Source of the DNA: VFZP01 sp043755595
GTDB taxonomy: Bacteria; Acidobacteriota; Terriglobia; Bryobacterales; Bryobacteraceae
DNA: 64,000 bases
NCBI GenBank assembly: GCA_043755595.1
Contig: JAYUSQ010000257.1
Location: 1-64,000 of the forward strand
Reading direction: 5' to 3'
The notes beneath the pieces are model-generated. The model did not search any database, was not told the DNA's origin, and was given only the letters and a program-made list of their open reading frames with translations. The translations under genes and the position numbers were made by a program. Shown in pieces: positions 9,054 to 20,700 of this stretch (position 1 is its first letter; every line of letters starts with the position of its first letter).

Positions 9054-9961
9054 CCGAATCGACGCCGCCCCTGCCGCTCGTAACGATAGTAACTCCCACT
9101 TACAACATGGCGCGTTTCCTGCCGGAGACGATCGAGAGTGTGCTGTCGCAGGATTACCCGCACATACAGTACATCGTGATGGATGCCGCGTCGAAGGACA
9201 ACACTGTCGAGATTTTGAAGAGTTACGGCTCGCGGCTTGAGTGGGTTTCCGAGCGCGACGAGGGGCAGTCCGACGCAGTCAACAAAGGTTTCCTGAGGGC
9301 GAAAGGCGAGATCTTCACTTTCCTCAATGCCGACGATGTCTACTTTCCGGGCGCGGTGCGCGCCGCCGTGGAAGAGTTTGCCCGGCGGCCCGAGACAGGC
9401 GTCGTTTACGGCAACGCCTGGTATACACGCGAAGACGGCACGCCGACCACTCGCTATCCGGTTCAAGCGTTCGATTACGACTTACTCGGGCATTTGTGTT
9501 TTGTCTGCCAGCCTGCGTCGTTCCTGCGCAGCAAGGTGTGGGCGGAAGTCGGTGGACTCGACAAGTCGTTGCACCTCACGCTGGACTATGATCTCTGGCT
9601 GCGTGTCGCCAAGCGGTATCCGCTGACTTATATCGACCGGGACCTTGCCACGTGCCGGATGTATCTGGACAATAAATCGCTGGGGCGGCGGACCGAGCAG
9701 TTTCGCGAGATCTGCCAGATCACGCGACGGCACCGCGGTTATGTGCCGCTCAATTGGTTGTACGGCTACGCGGGTTACTTACTCGACGGCAAAGATAATT
9801 TCTACGAACCGTCGCTGCCCTCGGTCAAGAAATACCTGCTGACACTGGGCATGGGGCTTTGGTTCAACCCATTGCGCCCGCATCTGTTTCTAAAGGAATG
9901 CCTGGGCAGCGCCGGGCTGGGTATGCGGATGCTTCTGACCGGCAGGGATACTCGACCTTGA
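9050..9961 (+). CDS. Family 2 glycosyltransferase
   Basis: GT-A fold enzymes of this family transfer sugars from nucleotide-sugar donors. The N-terminal strand and loop (VTIVTPTYNMARFLPETIES), the DAASKDNTVEIL donor-binding region and the NADD metal-binding motif are all present. So is a DYDLWLR segment, which is typical of the acceptor side. The start chosen is TTG, because it overlaps the previous stop (TTGA) and has a GAGG about 7 nt upstream; the longer frame back to 8810 lies wholly inside the preceding gene. The acceptor is unknown. No membrane anchor is obvious. Confidence 0.9.
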   Translation: MTESTPPLPLVTIVTPTYNMARFLPETIESVLSQDYPHIQYIVMDAASKDNTVEILKSYGSRLEWVSERDEGQSDAVNKGFLRAKGEIFTFLNADDVYFPGAVRAAVEEFARRPETGVVYGNAWYTREDGTPTTRYPVQAFDYDLLGHLCFVCQPASFLRSKVWAEVGGLDKSLHLTLDYDLWLRVAKRYPLTYIDRDLATCRMYLDNKSLGRRTEQFREICQITRRHRGYVPLNWLYGYAGYLLDGKDNFYEPSLPSVKKYLLTLGMGLWFNPLRPHLFLKECLGSAGLGMRMLLTGRDTRP

Positions 9962-9962
9962 T

Positions 9963-10991
9963 TCATTTGGCCGGCAAGATATAATACCGGTAAGTACTCT
10001 TCCATAATGACTCGCGCCCGGGCTCGATCGTCAGCGCAACAAAAGGCTCGATAGCCATCACCGAGCGAATCGACCAGAGCGATTGACTATGTAGCGGCCG
10101 GTCACCCTGAATGCTCATCCCGATTCCCAACTTACTATTCTCGATGCTGACTTGATTGTCTTCAGCGCGGGATCCGAACCCCTGCACCGGACAGGAGACC
10201 ACGTCCTTGCCTTCCAGCGGTTTGAGATAGACAATCTGCTTCCCGCGAATTTCGGCGAGTTCCTTGTTCGGAGGCCGCGGCGATTCGATGGCGTAGGGAG
10301 TCGTAATCGTCAGCCCTGGCCCTGGCGGCTGGCCATCGAGGATGAGGAAATTGTGATTGTAAACCGTGGTGTCGATGTTGCGCTGGCCGGTGTTCTTCAG
10401 GCTGTGTTCCAGCACCATCTCGGGCTCTCCCAGAACCAGCCGGACGGTCTTCTTGTAGACATAGCTGTAGCCTGACGACATGTCCGTCAGTTGATGGAGG
10501 AACTCGATCCGGTCACGGAACTTCCGCACGGTCCATTTGCCGGGTTCAGCTATATCGTAGAGCCGGTACGCATCGTACTTCCCATTTTCAGGCTTGCGGA
10601 GCGCTCCCACGCCGATCTTCAAAAATGTTTCGCCGGGTTTCGCCGCATCCCATCCCAGCGGGCGAAACTCGTCAACCGGACCGGTGATTGCACTGCAAGG
10701 CCCGGCGACGATATCGTTGCCGTCGTAAACGAAGTCATGAACCTTTGGATCGGTTCGCTGAAACCACGGCCCGTAATATTCATGCCCCTTGTACTGCAAG
10801 CTGAAGAGCACGCCGGACCAGTCGAAACGCGTGCCGCGATAGTAACCTAATTTGGCATCGGGCAGATAAATCCTGGCGCGGATTTCGCCGTTACCAATCT
10901 CGGCAACCGGCGCGTCGTCGACTCCCGGCAAACTGGCGGCGAGCAAGGCGAGCGAGGCGAGCTTTCCATTCATGTCAGTCAACGATATCAT
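9963..10991 (-). CDS. Secreted protein, possibly with a galactose-mutarotase-like fold
   Basis: This is a 342-residue protein with a short hydrophobic leader and a beta-rich body. Features such as LGYYRGTRFDWSGV and the alternating aromatic strands recall aldose-epimerase-like superfamily proteins of Acidobacteria, but I cannot confirm this by alignment. ATG at 10991 follows GGGAGG at very short spacing; ATG at 10973 is an alternative that gives a cleaner signal peptide. It is convergent with the glycosyltransferase gene and divergent from the NHL-repeat gene. The enzyme activity, if any, is unknown. Confidence 0.65.
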   Translation of the reverse strand: MISLTDMNGKLASLALLAASLPGVDDAPVAEIGNGEIRARIYLPDAKLGYYRGTRFDWSGVLFSLQYKGHEYYGPWFQRTDPKVHDFVYDGNDIVAGPCSAITGPVDEFRPLGWDAAKPGETFLKIGVGALRKPENGKYDAYRLYDIAEPGKWTVRKFRDRIEFLHQLTDMSSGYSYVYKKTVRLVLGEPEMVLEHSLKNTGQRNIDTTVYNHNFLILDGQPPGPGLTITTPYAIESPRPPNKELAEIRGKQIVYLKPLEGKDVVSCPVQGFGSRAEDNQVSIENSKLGIGMSIQGDRPLHSQSLWSIRSVMAIEPFVALTIEPGRESLWKSTYRYYILPAK

Positions 10992-11020
10992 TTCCTCCCA
11001 GTGTGTGAAAAACTATACCG

Positions 11021-11977
11021 ATGCGAATCGCTCCTTTGCCGCTAGCCCTGACCGCCTGCTTCTTCGCCGCCGCCGCGCAGGCTCCACCCGTCAAGCCCAC
11101 GGGGGGGGCTGAGCGTTTGACCACGCTGATTCGGAATTCTCCCCGGCTTCCGTTGCAAGCATCACCACTGGCCATTCAAACGACCGCGCCGGAATGGAAC
11201 ACCGACTATATTTCGTCTGTCGCGGCGGGACCCGATGGCTTGACCTATCTGATTCACCGAAACCTGCAGCAGGATCCCGTGGTTGTGATCGACGGCAAGG
11301 GGCACATCGTTCGCTCATGGGGAAAGGGCCTGTACACGAACCCGCACGCAATCCGGATCGACCCGGCGGGCAATGTATGGACGGTCGATTCCGGCAGTTC
11401 AGTGATAATGAAATTTTCGCGCGAGGGCAAGCTGCTGCTCCGGTTCGAAGTTGGCGAACTACCGGAAGGCGCACGCGGATTTCGAGGCACCTCCGATATC
11501 GCCTTCGGGCCGAATGGCCGAGTCTTTATCGCCGATGGCTACGGGAACGCGCGCATCCTCGAATACAATTCGCAAGGCAAGCGCGTCCATGCGTTTGGTT
11601 CGGCGGGAACTGGGCCCGGCCAATTCAACTTACCGCATGGACTGGCCATCCGCGACGGAATCATTTACGTCGCCGATCGTCAGAACGGCAGAATTCAACG
11701 CTTCGACCTGCAAGGCAAATACCTCGGAGAGTGGAACCATTTGGGCAAGACCTTTTCCATCTCCGTGGCGCGCGACGGCAATCTCTGGATCGGCACTCAT
11801 CCGCGCAACGTGGTCAACGAAGCTCCGGGCTGGCTGGTGAATGTGGATCGCGCGTCGGGGAAAGTAATTGGCTACGTGGACTCGCCGGGACTGCATTCAG
11901 TGGACGCGCCGCGCGCGGGCGGGATTCTCTCCGACCCGGGACGCGGGAATTTGAATCGCGTCTTGTGGTTTCGTTAG
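11021..11977 (+). CDS. Secreted NHL-repeat beta-propeller protein
   Basis: After a signal peptide (LALTACFFAAAAQA) the protein carries repeated NHL-type blades, for example NPHAIRIDPAGNVWTVD, FGPNGRVFIADGYGNARI and LPHGLAIRDGIIYVADRQNG. This arrangement resembles the propeller of peptidyl-alpha-hydroxyglycine alpha-amidating lyase-like proteins common in Acidobacteria. Most such bacterial proteins have no proven function, and binding or lyase roles are both possible. Its stop overlaps the convergent ribA stop by 4 bp. A seven-G run near the N-terminus (11101-11107) could be prone to slippage but is in frame here. Confidence 0.78.
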   Translation: MRIAPLPLALTACFFAAAAQAPPVKPTGGAERLTTLIRNSPRLPLQASPLAIQTTAPEWNTDYISSVAAGPDGLTYLIHRNLQQDPVVVIDGKGHIVRSWGKGLYTNPHAIRIDPAGNVWTVDSGSSVIMKFSREGKLLLRFEVGELPEGARGFRGTSDIAFGPNGRVFIADGYGNARILEYNSQGKRVHAFGSAGTGPGQFNLPHGLAIRDGIIYVADRQNGRIQRFDLQGKYLGEWNHLGKTFSISVARDGNLWIGTHPRNVVNEAPGWLVNVDRASGKVIGYVDSPGLHSVDAPRAGGILSDPGRGNLNRVLWFR

Positions 11978-12639
11978 AAGCCCTCAAGCAGATGCCCGAG
12001 CTTCTCTTTCTTGGTGGTGAGGTAGCGCGCAGCGGATTCGAATGATTCCGGCTGGCACGGCACGCGCTCCGTCACCTGGACTCCGGCGCGTTCCAGGGCC
12101 TGAATCTTTTCCGGATTATTCGAAAGCAGCCTGACAGCCGTGACGCCCAACAGGCGCAGCACGCCCGCCGGCAGTTCGTAGTTGCGCAGGTCGGCTTCGA
12201 AACCGAGTTGCTCATTCGCCTCTACGGTGTCGGCGCCATGATCCTGTAACTCGTAAGCGCGGATTTTGTTGACCAGCCCAATGCCCCGCCCCTCTTTGTT
12301 CTCGTAGATCACCATACCACGCTCGTCTGCGGCAATCATGGCCAACGCCAGTTCGAGTTGGGCTCGGCAATCGCAGCGCAGGCTATGGAACACGTCGCCT
12401 GTGATGCACTGGGAATGGATCCGCACCAGCGGCGGAGGCGCGACGGTGACATCGCCCATAACAATGGCGATGGCCTCTTCGTCCCCGGCGCGGAATCCTG
12501 AGATCCGAAACTGGCCGAAGCGGGTAGGAAAATCGGCTTCCGCTACTTTGACGACGTTAGAGTGGGGGGAAGGCAAGGGTGACTTTTCATTGTAGCGTTG
12601 CCGGGCGGCGCGGGCGTGATTTCCAGAAACGACCGTCAA
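11974..12639 (-). CDS. ribA: GTP cyclohydrolase II
   Basis: This enzyme opens GTP in the first committed step of riboflavin synthesis. The zinc-binding cysteines fall at 78, 89 and 91 in HSQCITGDVFHSLRCDC, and the ENKEGRGIGL loop and the C-terminal SNNPEKI segment are also canonical. The protein is the stand-alone form without the DHBP synthase (RibB) domain. The start is uncertain: the TTG at 12639 is the furthest in-frame start, and no good ribosome-binding site is seen. The first 30 residues are not conserved in the family. No other riboflavin genes are nearby. Confidence 0.9.
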   Translation of the reverse strand: MTVVSGNHARAARQRYNEKSPLPSPHSNVVKVAEADFPTRFGQFRISGFRAGDEEAIAIVMGDVTVAPPPLVRIHSQCITGDVFHSLRCDCRAQLELALAMIAADERGMVIYENKEGRGIGLVNKIRAYELQDHGADTVEANEQLGFEADLRNYELPAGVLRLLGVTAVRLLSNNPEKIQALERAGVQVTERVPCQPESFESAARYLTTKKEKLGHLLEGF

Positions 12640-12715
12640 CGGTACTTTTCAAACGACTAGGACTTGTTTGCTACGAGTTTACACCTTGGCTGGCTACAGA
12701 TCGCGTTCCGCGTCT

Positions 12716-12721
12716 TATAAT
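12716..12721 (+). promoter_or_regulatory. Possible -10 box for the CHRD/PEP-CTERM gene
   Basis: A perfect TATAAT lies 42 bp before the start codon in the short intergenic region. The -35 position at 17-bp spacing reads GCTACA, which is only a partial match. A short purine-rich leader (AGGGAAAGTGAG) precedes the gene. Confidence 0.4.
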
Positions 12722-12763
12722 CAAACGAAAGTCCGAGTTAGGGAAAGTGAGAACTAGATAGAT

Positions 12764-13294
12764 ATGATCCGTTTCTTTCATGTAACATTGCTCTTGGCCG
12801 CCGCGAGTCTTTGCGCGCCTCTCAACGCTGCGATCGTCCGCTATGATGTGACTCTCGACGGGAACCTTCAACAGTTTCCAGTCAATGGGAGCGCCGGTAC
12901 AGGCCTTGCACACTTGACGCTGGATACGGTGGCGTCGACTTTGCTGGTCGATCTTTCGTACTCCGGGCTCGGGTCGAACGCGACCAACGCCCACGTTCAT
13001 TGCTGCGCCGCTCCGGGCGCGAACGGGCCGGTGATCGTTCCCTTCATTCCGGCGGGCTTCGTACTCGGGGCGACATCGGGCACGTTCTTGGCAAGCTTTA
13101 CGCTGACGGCGACCAATCTGGCGAACATTCAGTCCGGCCTGTCCTACATCAATGTCCACACGACAGGCTTTCCGGGTGGAGAAATTCGCGGCAATATCAC
13201 CTCTGCCACGATCGTGCCGGAACCGGCGACGGTTGGTTTGATGGGCGCGGCGTTGGGTGGCTTGGCGCTGCTTCGCCGCAAGCGCAAGGCGTAA
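12764..13294 (+). CDS. CHRD-domain protein with PEP-CTERM sorting signal
   Basis: A signal peptide is followed by a CHRD domain, recognisable from HVHCCAAPGANGPVIV and the late YINVHTTGFPGGEIRG motif. The C-terminus is a textbook PEP-CTERM signal: VPEPATVG, a hydrophobic helix, then LRRKRKA. Proteins with this tail are processed by an exosortase (EpsH) and sent to the cell surface or exopolysaccharide matrix; the exosortase is not in this window. CHRD domains occur in secreted adhesion-like proteins, with no known enzymatic role. The gene stands alone with its own likely promoter. Confidence 0.9.
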   Translation: MIRFFHVTLLLAAASLCAPLNAAIVRYDVTLDGNLQQFPVNGSAGTGLAHLTLDTVASTLLVDLSYSGLGSNATNAHVHCCAAPGANGPVIVPFIPAGFVLGATSGTFLASFTLTATNLANIQSGLSYINVHTTGFPGGEIRGNITSATIVPEPATVGLMGAALGGLALLRRKRKA

Positions 13295-13322
13295 CCGCCG
13301 AAACAATCACGCGCGGACCTAA

Positions 13323-13357
13323 GGGAGCGGCATCTCACGTGGTGAGCGGGCGCTCCC
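13323..13357 (+). terminator. Imperfect hairpin after the PEP-CTERM gene, possible terminator
   Basis: GGGAGCG pairs with CGCTCCC around an inner CTCAC-GTG-GTGAG hairpin. A run of five T follows, but only after a 16-nt GC-rich gap, so it is not a standard intrinsic terminator. Confidence 0.35.
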
Positions 13358-13422
13358 GCCTGCGCGGATGGCTGTTTTTCTGAACTGACTTACCGTTCGT
13401 ATTTGCACAACCCTTGGGATTA

Positions 13423-13604
13423 GGTCAGAGGCATCGGTCGAATCCGCGTGCTGTGGCATACCGATAGATAAGACACATCCCGAGGATTTCCCAATCCAGT
13501 GAGGCCTTCATCGATTTCCCTGACATGAATCGCGTCCCAGCCTCGGCTCGAAGCATCGCCGCCGCTCTGGCGGCAAGACCTTGATCGAGAACGACCCGTT
13601 TCAT
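13423..13604 (-). pseudogene. DUF5615 (PIN-like) toxin gene, frameshifted
   Basis: The ATG overlaps the stop of the DUF433 gene by 4 bp, the usual layout of DUF433-DUF5615 modules. The first 21 residues (MKRVVLDQGLAARAAAMLRA) match the family start. The expected continuation GWDAIHVREI then appears in another frame, consistent with one lost base at about GAG-GC-TGG. A later piece (SLDWEIL) is back in the first frame, and after that the match fades. At least two indels have destroyed the toxin, which would normally be a PIN-like nuclease of about 90-110 residues. Confidence 0.6.
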
Positions 13605-13843
13605 GCAGCGTCAAGATGAAGATTTATCATACCGGCGAGGGCAGAGGCGGCAAACGCAACGGCTTGGTGAAGATCCTCTTCTTCGAGATCGGGATAGTCC
13701 TCAAACAGTTCCCGGCGATCCACGTAAGTGGCGAGGATTTCCAGGACTTGCCGAACTGTAATGCGCATGCCGCGGATACAAGGGTGGCCGCCCATTTTGC
13801 CAGGCTCGATGGTGATGCGGTCAAATGGCTTGCGGAGACCCAT
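13601..13843 (-). CDS. DUF433 domain antitoxin-like protein
   Basis: From ATG 13843 the protein reads FDRITIEPGKMGGHPCIRGM, followed by RITVRQVLEILA and an acidic end, the compact DUF433 pattern of about 80 residues. DUF433 proteins are usually partners of DUF5615 PIN-like toxins and resemble winged-helix antitoxins. A longer in-frame start at 13948 adds 35 basic, low-complexity residues and is less likely. The toxin gene behind it is frameshifted, so this antitoxin may be an orphan. Confidence 0.78.
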   Translation of the reverse strand: MGLRKPFDRITIEPGKMGGHPCIRGMRITVRQVLEILATYVDRRELFEDYPDLEEEDLHQAVAFAASALAGMINLHLDAA

Positions 13844-14025
13844 ACGTATTATCGCTTTACCAGACGTTCGACGACAACGGCGGCTGTAGGTCTTACCGCC
13901 TCCGAGCGAGGTCGTAACGCAATCACGGATCAATTGCCGAACCAACATAACACGCAGAATTCAGATTACAGGTCCTGAGACGAAAAGGGCCAGGAAAGCG
14001 GCGGAGTCGAACTTCGCTGCCTACT

Positions 14026-14313
14026 TTAATCCAGCCATTCAATCCCTGCACTAACAAGCATGCCGCCTAATTCGTTGGCTGCGTCGCGCTCCACCGCGTT
14101 CAAGATCTGTTCCGCCAGCAAGCGAGAGCTTGAGACAGTTACAGCCGCAATGAGCGCGGACTGCCAGACATCCTGGTAGCCGATCTCCGCGATCGAGATA
14201 TTGTGCTTGTGGCGCAGGCGTTCCTTGACGCTTTTCACCACCTGCCGTTTGTCTTTGAGCGAGTGTGCATGTTCGATGCACACTTCCATGGTCAGTACGC
14301 CGACGGTGGGCAT
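14026..14313 (-). CDS. DUF503 family protein (YlxP-like)
   Basis: This 95-residue protein has the full DUF503 pattern: an N-terminal strand, AHSLKDKRQVVKSVKERLR, and ISIAEIGYQDVWQ. The family is a ferredoxin-like fold found with infB and rbfA in many bacteria and is thought to act around ribosome maturation; its biochemistry is not settled. It follows infB on the same strand with a 62-bp gap that contains a small hairpin (ACCGC/GCGGT) and an AAGGAAG sequence. It is probably the last gene of the rimP-nusA-infB operon, since rbfA does not follow. Confidence 0.88.
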   Translation of the reverse strand: MPTVGVLTMEVCIEHAHSLKDKRQVVKSVKERLRHKHNISIAEIGYQDVWQSALIAAVTVSSSRLLAEQILNAVERDAANELGGMLVSAGIEWLD

Positions 14314-14375
14314 GATAAATAAGAAACCGCTTCCTTGCGGTCGCGGCTCGGTTTGATTTACGGGCTGGTGGCGGG

Positions 14376-17561
<3,186 letters not shown>

Positions 17562-17579
17562 AGATACTTAAGGGGCGCG

Positions 17580-18965
17580 CTACTGCCCTTCGACTCCTGT
17601 TCCCGGTTCAATTATCGTAGCAGATGATTCAACATTCTCAGGCACTTCCGGGGATTCGGTATTCTCCTCGGGTGCGACCGATTCTTGCGGCGTTGCCGCC
17701 ACGCCATCGAATTGCGAGTAATAGTCCGTCACGGCTTGTTGAATTCTACCCGCGTCGGAATTCGGTATCTGCTCGGAGATCTCTTCGGGCGTCATGGCGG
17801 CGATCCGCTCGACGGTGCCTGCGCCCGCCTCGACCAGTCCATTCACTTCTTCGTCGTTCAATCCAAAGTCCAACAAGACAGCCACCGGCGCACCCGGCGG
17901 AGCCGAAAGCGCGGCCATGGCCGTTTCCACTTCCTGGCGCTTTTCCTCTTCGCTCTTGATGTCGATGCGCCAGCCGAGAAGCTTCGCCGCCAGACGAACA
18001 TTCTGGCCTTTTTTGCCGATGGCGAGCGACAACTGGGAGTCGTCGACAATCACTTCCATATGCTTTTCCTGCGAGCTAACGATGGCCACGCGGGAAATTT
18101 TGGCGGGGCTCAGCGCGTGAGTCGCAAAGATCACCGGATCTTCGGAAAACTCAATGATATCGATCTTTTCGCCGCGTAGTTCCCGGATGATCGACTGGAC
18201 ACGCATGCCCTTCATCCCGACGCAGGCGCCGACGCTGTCGACATCGCGATCACGGCTCCACACCGCGATTTTGGTGCGTTCCCCGGCTTCACGCGCGCAA
18301 CCTTTGATCACCACGGTATTGTCGTAAATTTCCGGCACTTCCTGCTCGAACAGGCGCATGACCAACTCCGGCGCGGCCCGCGAAACCACCACCCCCGCAT
18401 TTTTGCCGGACTTGTCCACGGTCCGGATTACGCACCGGATCCGCTCGCCCACCGAGAAGCCTTCCAGCTTGGACTGCTCCTTCTTGCCGAGGCGTGCTTC
18501 GGTTTTGCCGAGGTCGACCACCAATTCGCCGGCTTCAATGCGTTTAATGGAGCAGTTGACCAGCTCGCCCACACGTCCGGTGAATTCGGAAAAAATCGTC
18601 TCGCGCTCAGCTTCGCGAATTTTCTGCAGGATCACCTGCTTGGCGGTTTGCGCCGAGATACGCCCGAGCGCGTCGGCCTTTTTAGGGATGCGCAACTCCG
18701 TACCCGCTTCGGCCCCGCCCTTCTGAAGCTTGCGGGCCTGTTCCGGCGTAACTTCGTTAAGAGGGTCAGTCACTTCGGTCACGACGTTCTTGACGAGATA
18801 GAGCTCGATATCGCCCTTCTGGTTGAAGTCGATCACCATGTTTTCGTTGGTCTTGAAGTGCTTGCGAGCAGCCACCAGTATGGCGTCCTTCACCGCGTCG
18901 AAGATGATCTGCGGATCGATCCCCTTCTCTTTCGCGAGCATTTCAATAGACTGATAGATCGACAC
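17580..18965 (-). CDS. nusA: Transcription termination/antitermination factor NusA
   Basis: NusA binds RNA polymerase and nascent RNA to modulate pausing, termination and antitermination. The N-terminal polymerase-binding domain starts at the GTG (IYQSIEMLAKEKGIDPQIIF). S1 follows (GELVNCSIKRIEAGELVVDL), then KH1 (GACVGMKGMRVQSIIRELRG) and KH2 (SLAIGKKGQNVRLAAKLLGW). An acidic helical C-terminal tail of about 100 residues resembles a single HhH-like repeat. It sits between rimP and infB on the minus strand, the standard operon order. Confidence 0.96.
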   Translation of the reverse strand: MSIYQSIEMLAKEKGIDPQIIFDAVKDAILVAARKHFKTNENMVIDFNQKGDIELYLVKNVVTEVTDPLNEVTPEQARKLQKGGAEAGTELRIPKKADALGRISAQTAKQVILQKIREAERETIFSEFTGRVGELVNCSIKRIEAGELVVDLGKTEARLGKKEQSKLEGFSVGERIRCVIRTVDKSGKNAGVVVSRAAPELVMRLFEQEVPEIYDNTVVIKGCAREAGERTKIAVWSRDRDVDSVGACVGMKGMRVQSIIRELRGEKIDIIEFSEDPVIFATHALSPAKISRVAIVSSQEKHMEVIVDDSQLSLAIGKKGQNVRLAAKLLGWRIDIKSEEEKRQEVETAMAALSAPPGAPVAVLLDFGLNDEEVNGLVEAGAGTVERIAAMTPEEISEQIPNSDAGRIQQAVTDYYSQFDGVAATPQESVAPEENTESPEVPENVESSATIIEPGTGVEGQ

Positions 18966-19004
18966 CGCCGGTTGCCTCGACTTCCTCTTAGATGTTCTTT
19001 TCGA

Positions 19005-19484
19005 TTACCACTCGAACTTCAGGCTGGCCCGCTCCACTCGATCGAGTGGAATTACGGCGGGTTCGCCTTTGGCCGGCTGGAGCGTGATGACGCCCTCTTT
19101 GAATCCGGCCAACGTGCCTTCCCAAAGTTTCCCTTTGCCTAATTCGGCAAGGGGCTCTCTGAGCACGATTTTCACTTTTTTACCGGCAAACCGTTCGAAG
19201 TCCGCCGGCTTGGAGAGCTTGCGCTCGACCCCGGGCGAACTGACTTCGAGCGTGTAAGACACGTCACCCGGCACCAAGTCCTCTGCGTCAATCACCGTGC
19301 TGACGTAGTGCGAAACCATTTCGCAGTCGCCGTGTGTGACGCCTTCGGGCTTATCTATATAGATACGGAGCAACCTGTTCTTGCCACCCCCGAGCCAATG
19401 TACTTCGACGGCTTCGATGCCGTCAGCGCGCCCCGCCCGATCCACGATTTCGTGAACCTTCTCGATCCAGGCGGCGGGCGTCAT
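19005..19484 (-). CDS. rimP: Ribosome maturation factor RimP
   Basis: RimP helps late 30S subunit assembly. The protein shows the N-terminal alpha/beta domain with RIYIDKPEGVTHGDCEMVSH and the LEVSSPGVERKL motif, followed by the SH3-like C-terminal domain. I chose ATG 19484 because it begins directly at the conserved helix; the longer TTG at 19535 would start inside the leader hairpin. It is the first gene of rimP-nusA-infB-DUF503, 39 bp before nusA. Confidence 0.93.
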   Translation of the reverse strand: MTPAAWIEKVHEIVDRAGRADGIEAVEVHWLGGGKNRLLRIYIDKPEGVTHGDCEMVSHYVSTVIDAEDLVPGDVSYTLEVSSPGVERKLSKPADFERFAGKKVKIVLREPLAELGKGKLWEGTLAGFKEGVITLQPAKGEPAVIPLDRVERASLKFEW

Positions 19485-19532
19485 TTCTTTCAGACTCGGT
19501 TCCACTTCTTGGGCGAAAATCGCACCGGGCAA

Positions 19533-19560
19533 CAAAAAAGTGGGCTTTCGCCCACTTCCT
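19533..19560 (-). ncRNA. rimP leader: attenuator-like terminator hairpin
   Basis: On the minus strand AAGTGGGC-GAAA-GCCCACTT is followed directly by TTTTTTG, a complete intrinsic terminator, about 50 nt before the rimP start codon and just downstream of a likely promoter. A terminator-like hairpin in front of rimP is known from other bacteria (the Rfam rimP-leader family). This suggests that transcription of the whole operon is controlled by read-through. The mechanism is inference here. Confidence 0.7.
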
Positions 19561-19577
19561 TATTCGGCACTGGATTG

Positions 19578-19583
19578 AGTATA
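19578..19583 (-). promoter_or_regulatory. Likely -10 box of the rimP-nusA-infB operon
   Basis: TATACT on the minus strand lies about 20 nt upstream of the leader hairpin, so transcription would start near 19571 and pass through the terminator at once. The -35 region at normal spacing is poor (CCTTTG). Confidence 0.45.
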
Positions 19584-19784
19584 GCAGACAGGCGTGCCCC
19601 CAAAGGTTCCCGGTTGCCGTTCTTTTCGAGCCATTCTAGAGGATCGCCGCGAAGACTGAATTTACGGCCATGGGCAATCGACAGCCATCAACGGCGATTA
19701 GCCATCGCTTTCCGGAAATCCCTAGTGGGCCTCAATTTTTAAGCACAGACCAGGTAAGGTTAAAGTAGCGCTGGGGGCGGATGC

Positions 19785-20537
19785 TTACCGTGTCTTGCGC
19801 TTAAGCCGCCGAAAGACTTTTCGTCCCAATGGAGGAGTAGCCAAACGAAGTCCGACAGTGCCCCACACGGGCAGGCGCGGCTGCCCGCTAACCCCCGATC
19901 CGACGGTCGCGTCGATTTGGATGTAGTCGCTTATGAAGTGCCGGAATCCGGCTTGAAAGGCTACGCCGGAGCTTGCCGCATAGGGATCGCCAGAGAAGAC
20001 TTCGCTAACGATGTGGAAGCCTCCGCGTACGCGAACCTGCGACCCCACGCCCCAAGTCGCTTTCCGTCCACTGTGCGAATTCACGAATCCAACGTTTCCA
20101 TGAAGCAAGACTTGGTCATCCTCCATAAGAGACTCAGTAATCGCCGCATACATAAACGAGTCCCAACCCTCAAGTTTAAAGCCGCCGCTACCTGCCGGTG
20201 CGAATGCGCCGGCGGAAACGGCAATTCCCGGCCAGGAATTAGACTCCGGCTTGCGGGCGAGAAACTTGGCTTGCAGCAGCGGTCCGGCTATAGAGTATCG
20301 GTTGCCGTTGTGGAACGTGAAGCCATGGACGGCCCCGACCGTCAGTTCTAGCGGCTGGATTGGCCCGAAAGATGCCAATGCCCAGTGCTGTAGTGCGTTT
20401 CTGTCGCTTCGGGTCCAGGTTTCCAATTGGGCTTGCCGGCGGCCAACCACTCGCGCATCGTCGGTGATGAACGGACGTACCCCCAGGGCAGGCGAAACAA
20501 AAACAATGAGGCACAAAAGTAAAAGGACTGGGGACAT
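19785..20537 (-). CDS. Predicted outer-membrane beta-barrel protein of unknown function
   Basis: A signal peptide (VLLLLCLIVFVSPALG) is followed by RPFITDDARVVG, then alternating amphipathic strands with many aromatic and glycine residues, ending in strand-like GTVGLRLATPPLG and a basic tail. This pattern fits transporter-like outer-membrane barrels of the kind found in Acidobacteria and Proteobacteria; no precise family can be given. The gene stands between the emfourin gene and the rimP operon, with its own intergenic regions. Confidence 0.65.
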   Translation of the reverse strand: MSPVLLLLCLIVFVSPALGVRPFITDDARVVGRRQAQLETWTRSDRNALQHWALASFGPIQPLELTVGAVHGFTFHNGNRYSIAGPLLQAKFLARKPESNSWPGIAVSAGAFAPAGSGGFKLEGWDSFMYAAITESLMEDDQVLLHGNVGFVNSHSGRKATWGVGSQVRVRGGFHIVSEVFSGDPYAASSGVAFQAGFRHFISDYIQIDATVGSGVSGQPRLPVWGTVGLRLATPPLGRKVFRRLKRKTR

Positions 20538-20604
20538 CCATCCTAGGATAATCCGATCAGCCTCCGTGATTTCGACGACTTCACTTTCAGTTCTCTTTTT
20601 GCCC

Positions 20605-20626
20605 GACCGGGCGCCTTCGCCCGGTC
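20605..20626. repeat. Strong inverted repeat (8-bp stem) in an intergenic region
   Basis: GACCGGGC and GCCCGGTC form a perfect 8-bp stem around a 6-nt loop. Neither strand has a U-tract on the correct side, so it is not a standard intrinsic terminator. It may end or protect the protease/emfourin transcript. Confidence 0.5.
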
Positions 20627-20700
20627 ACCTCACGTTGCCGCCCGAGAAACCCGCCGCCTTCATCCAACGCTGCGCGGAATCAGAAGGAACTGACCCGATA

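Noticed and set aside
19005..19535. Longer RimP start at 19535
   Set aside because: The codon is TTG and lies at the edge of the leader terminator; family similarity begins at the ATG at 19484.
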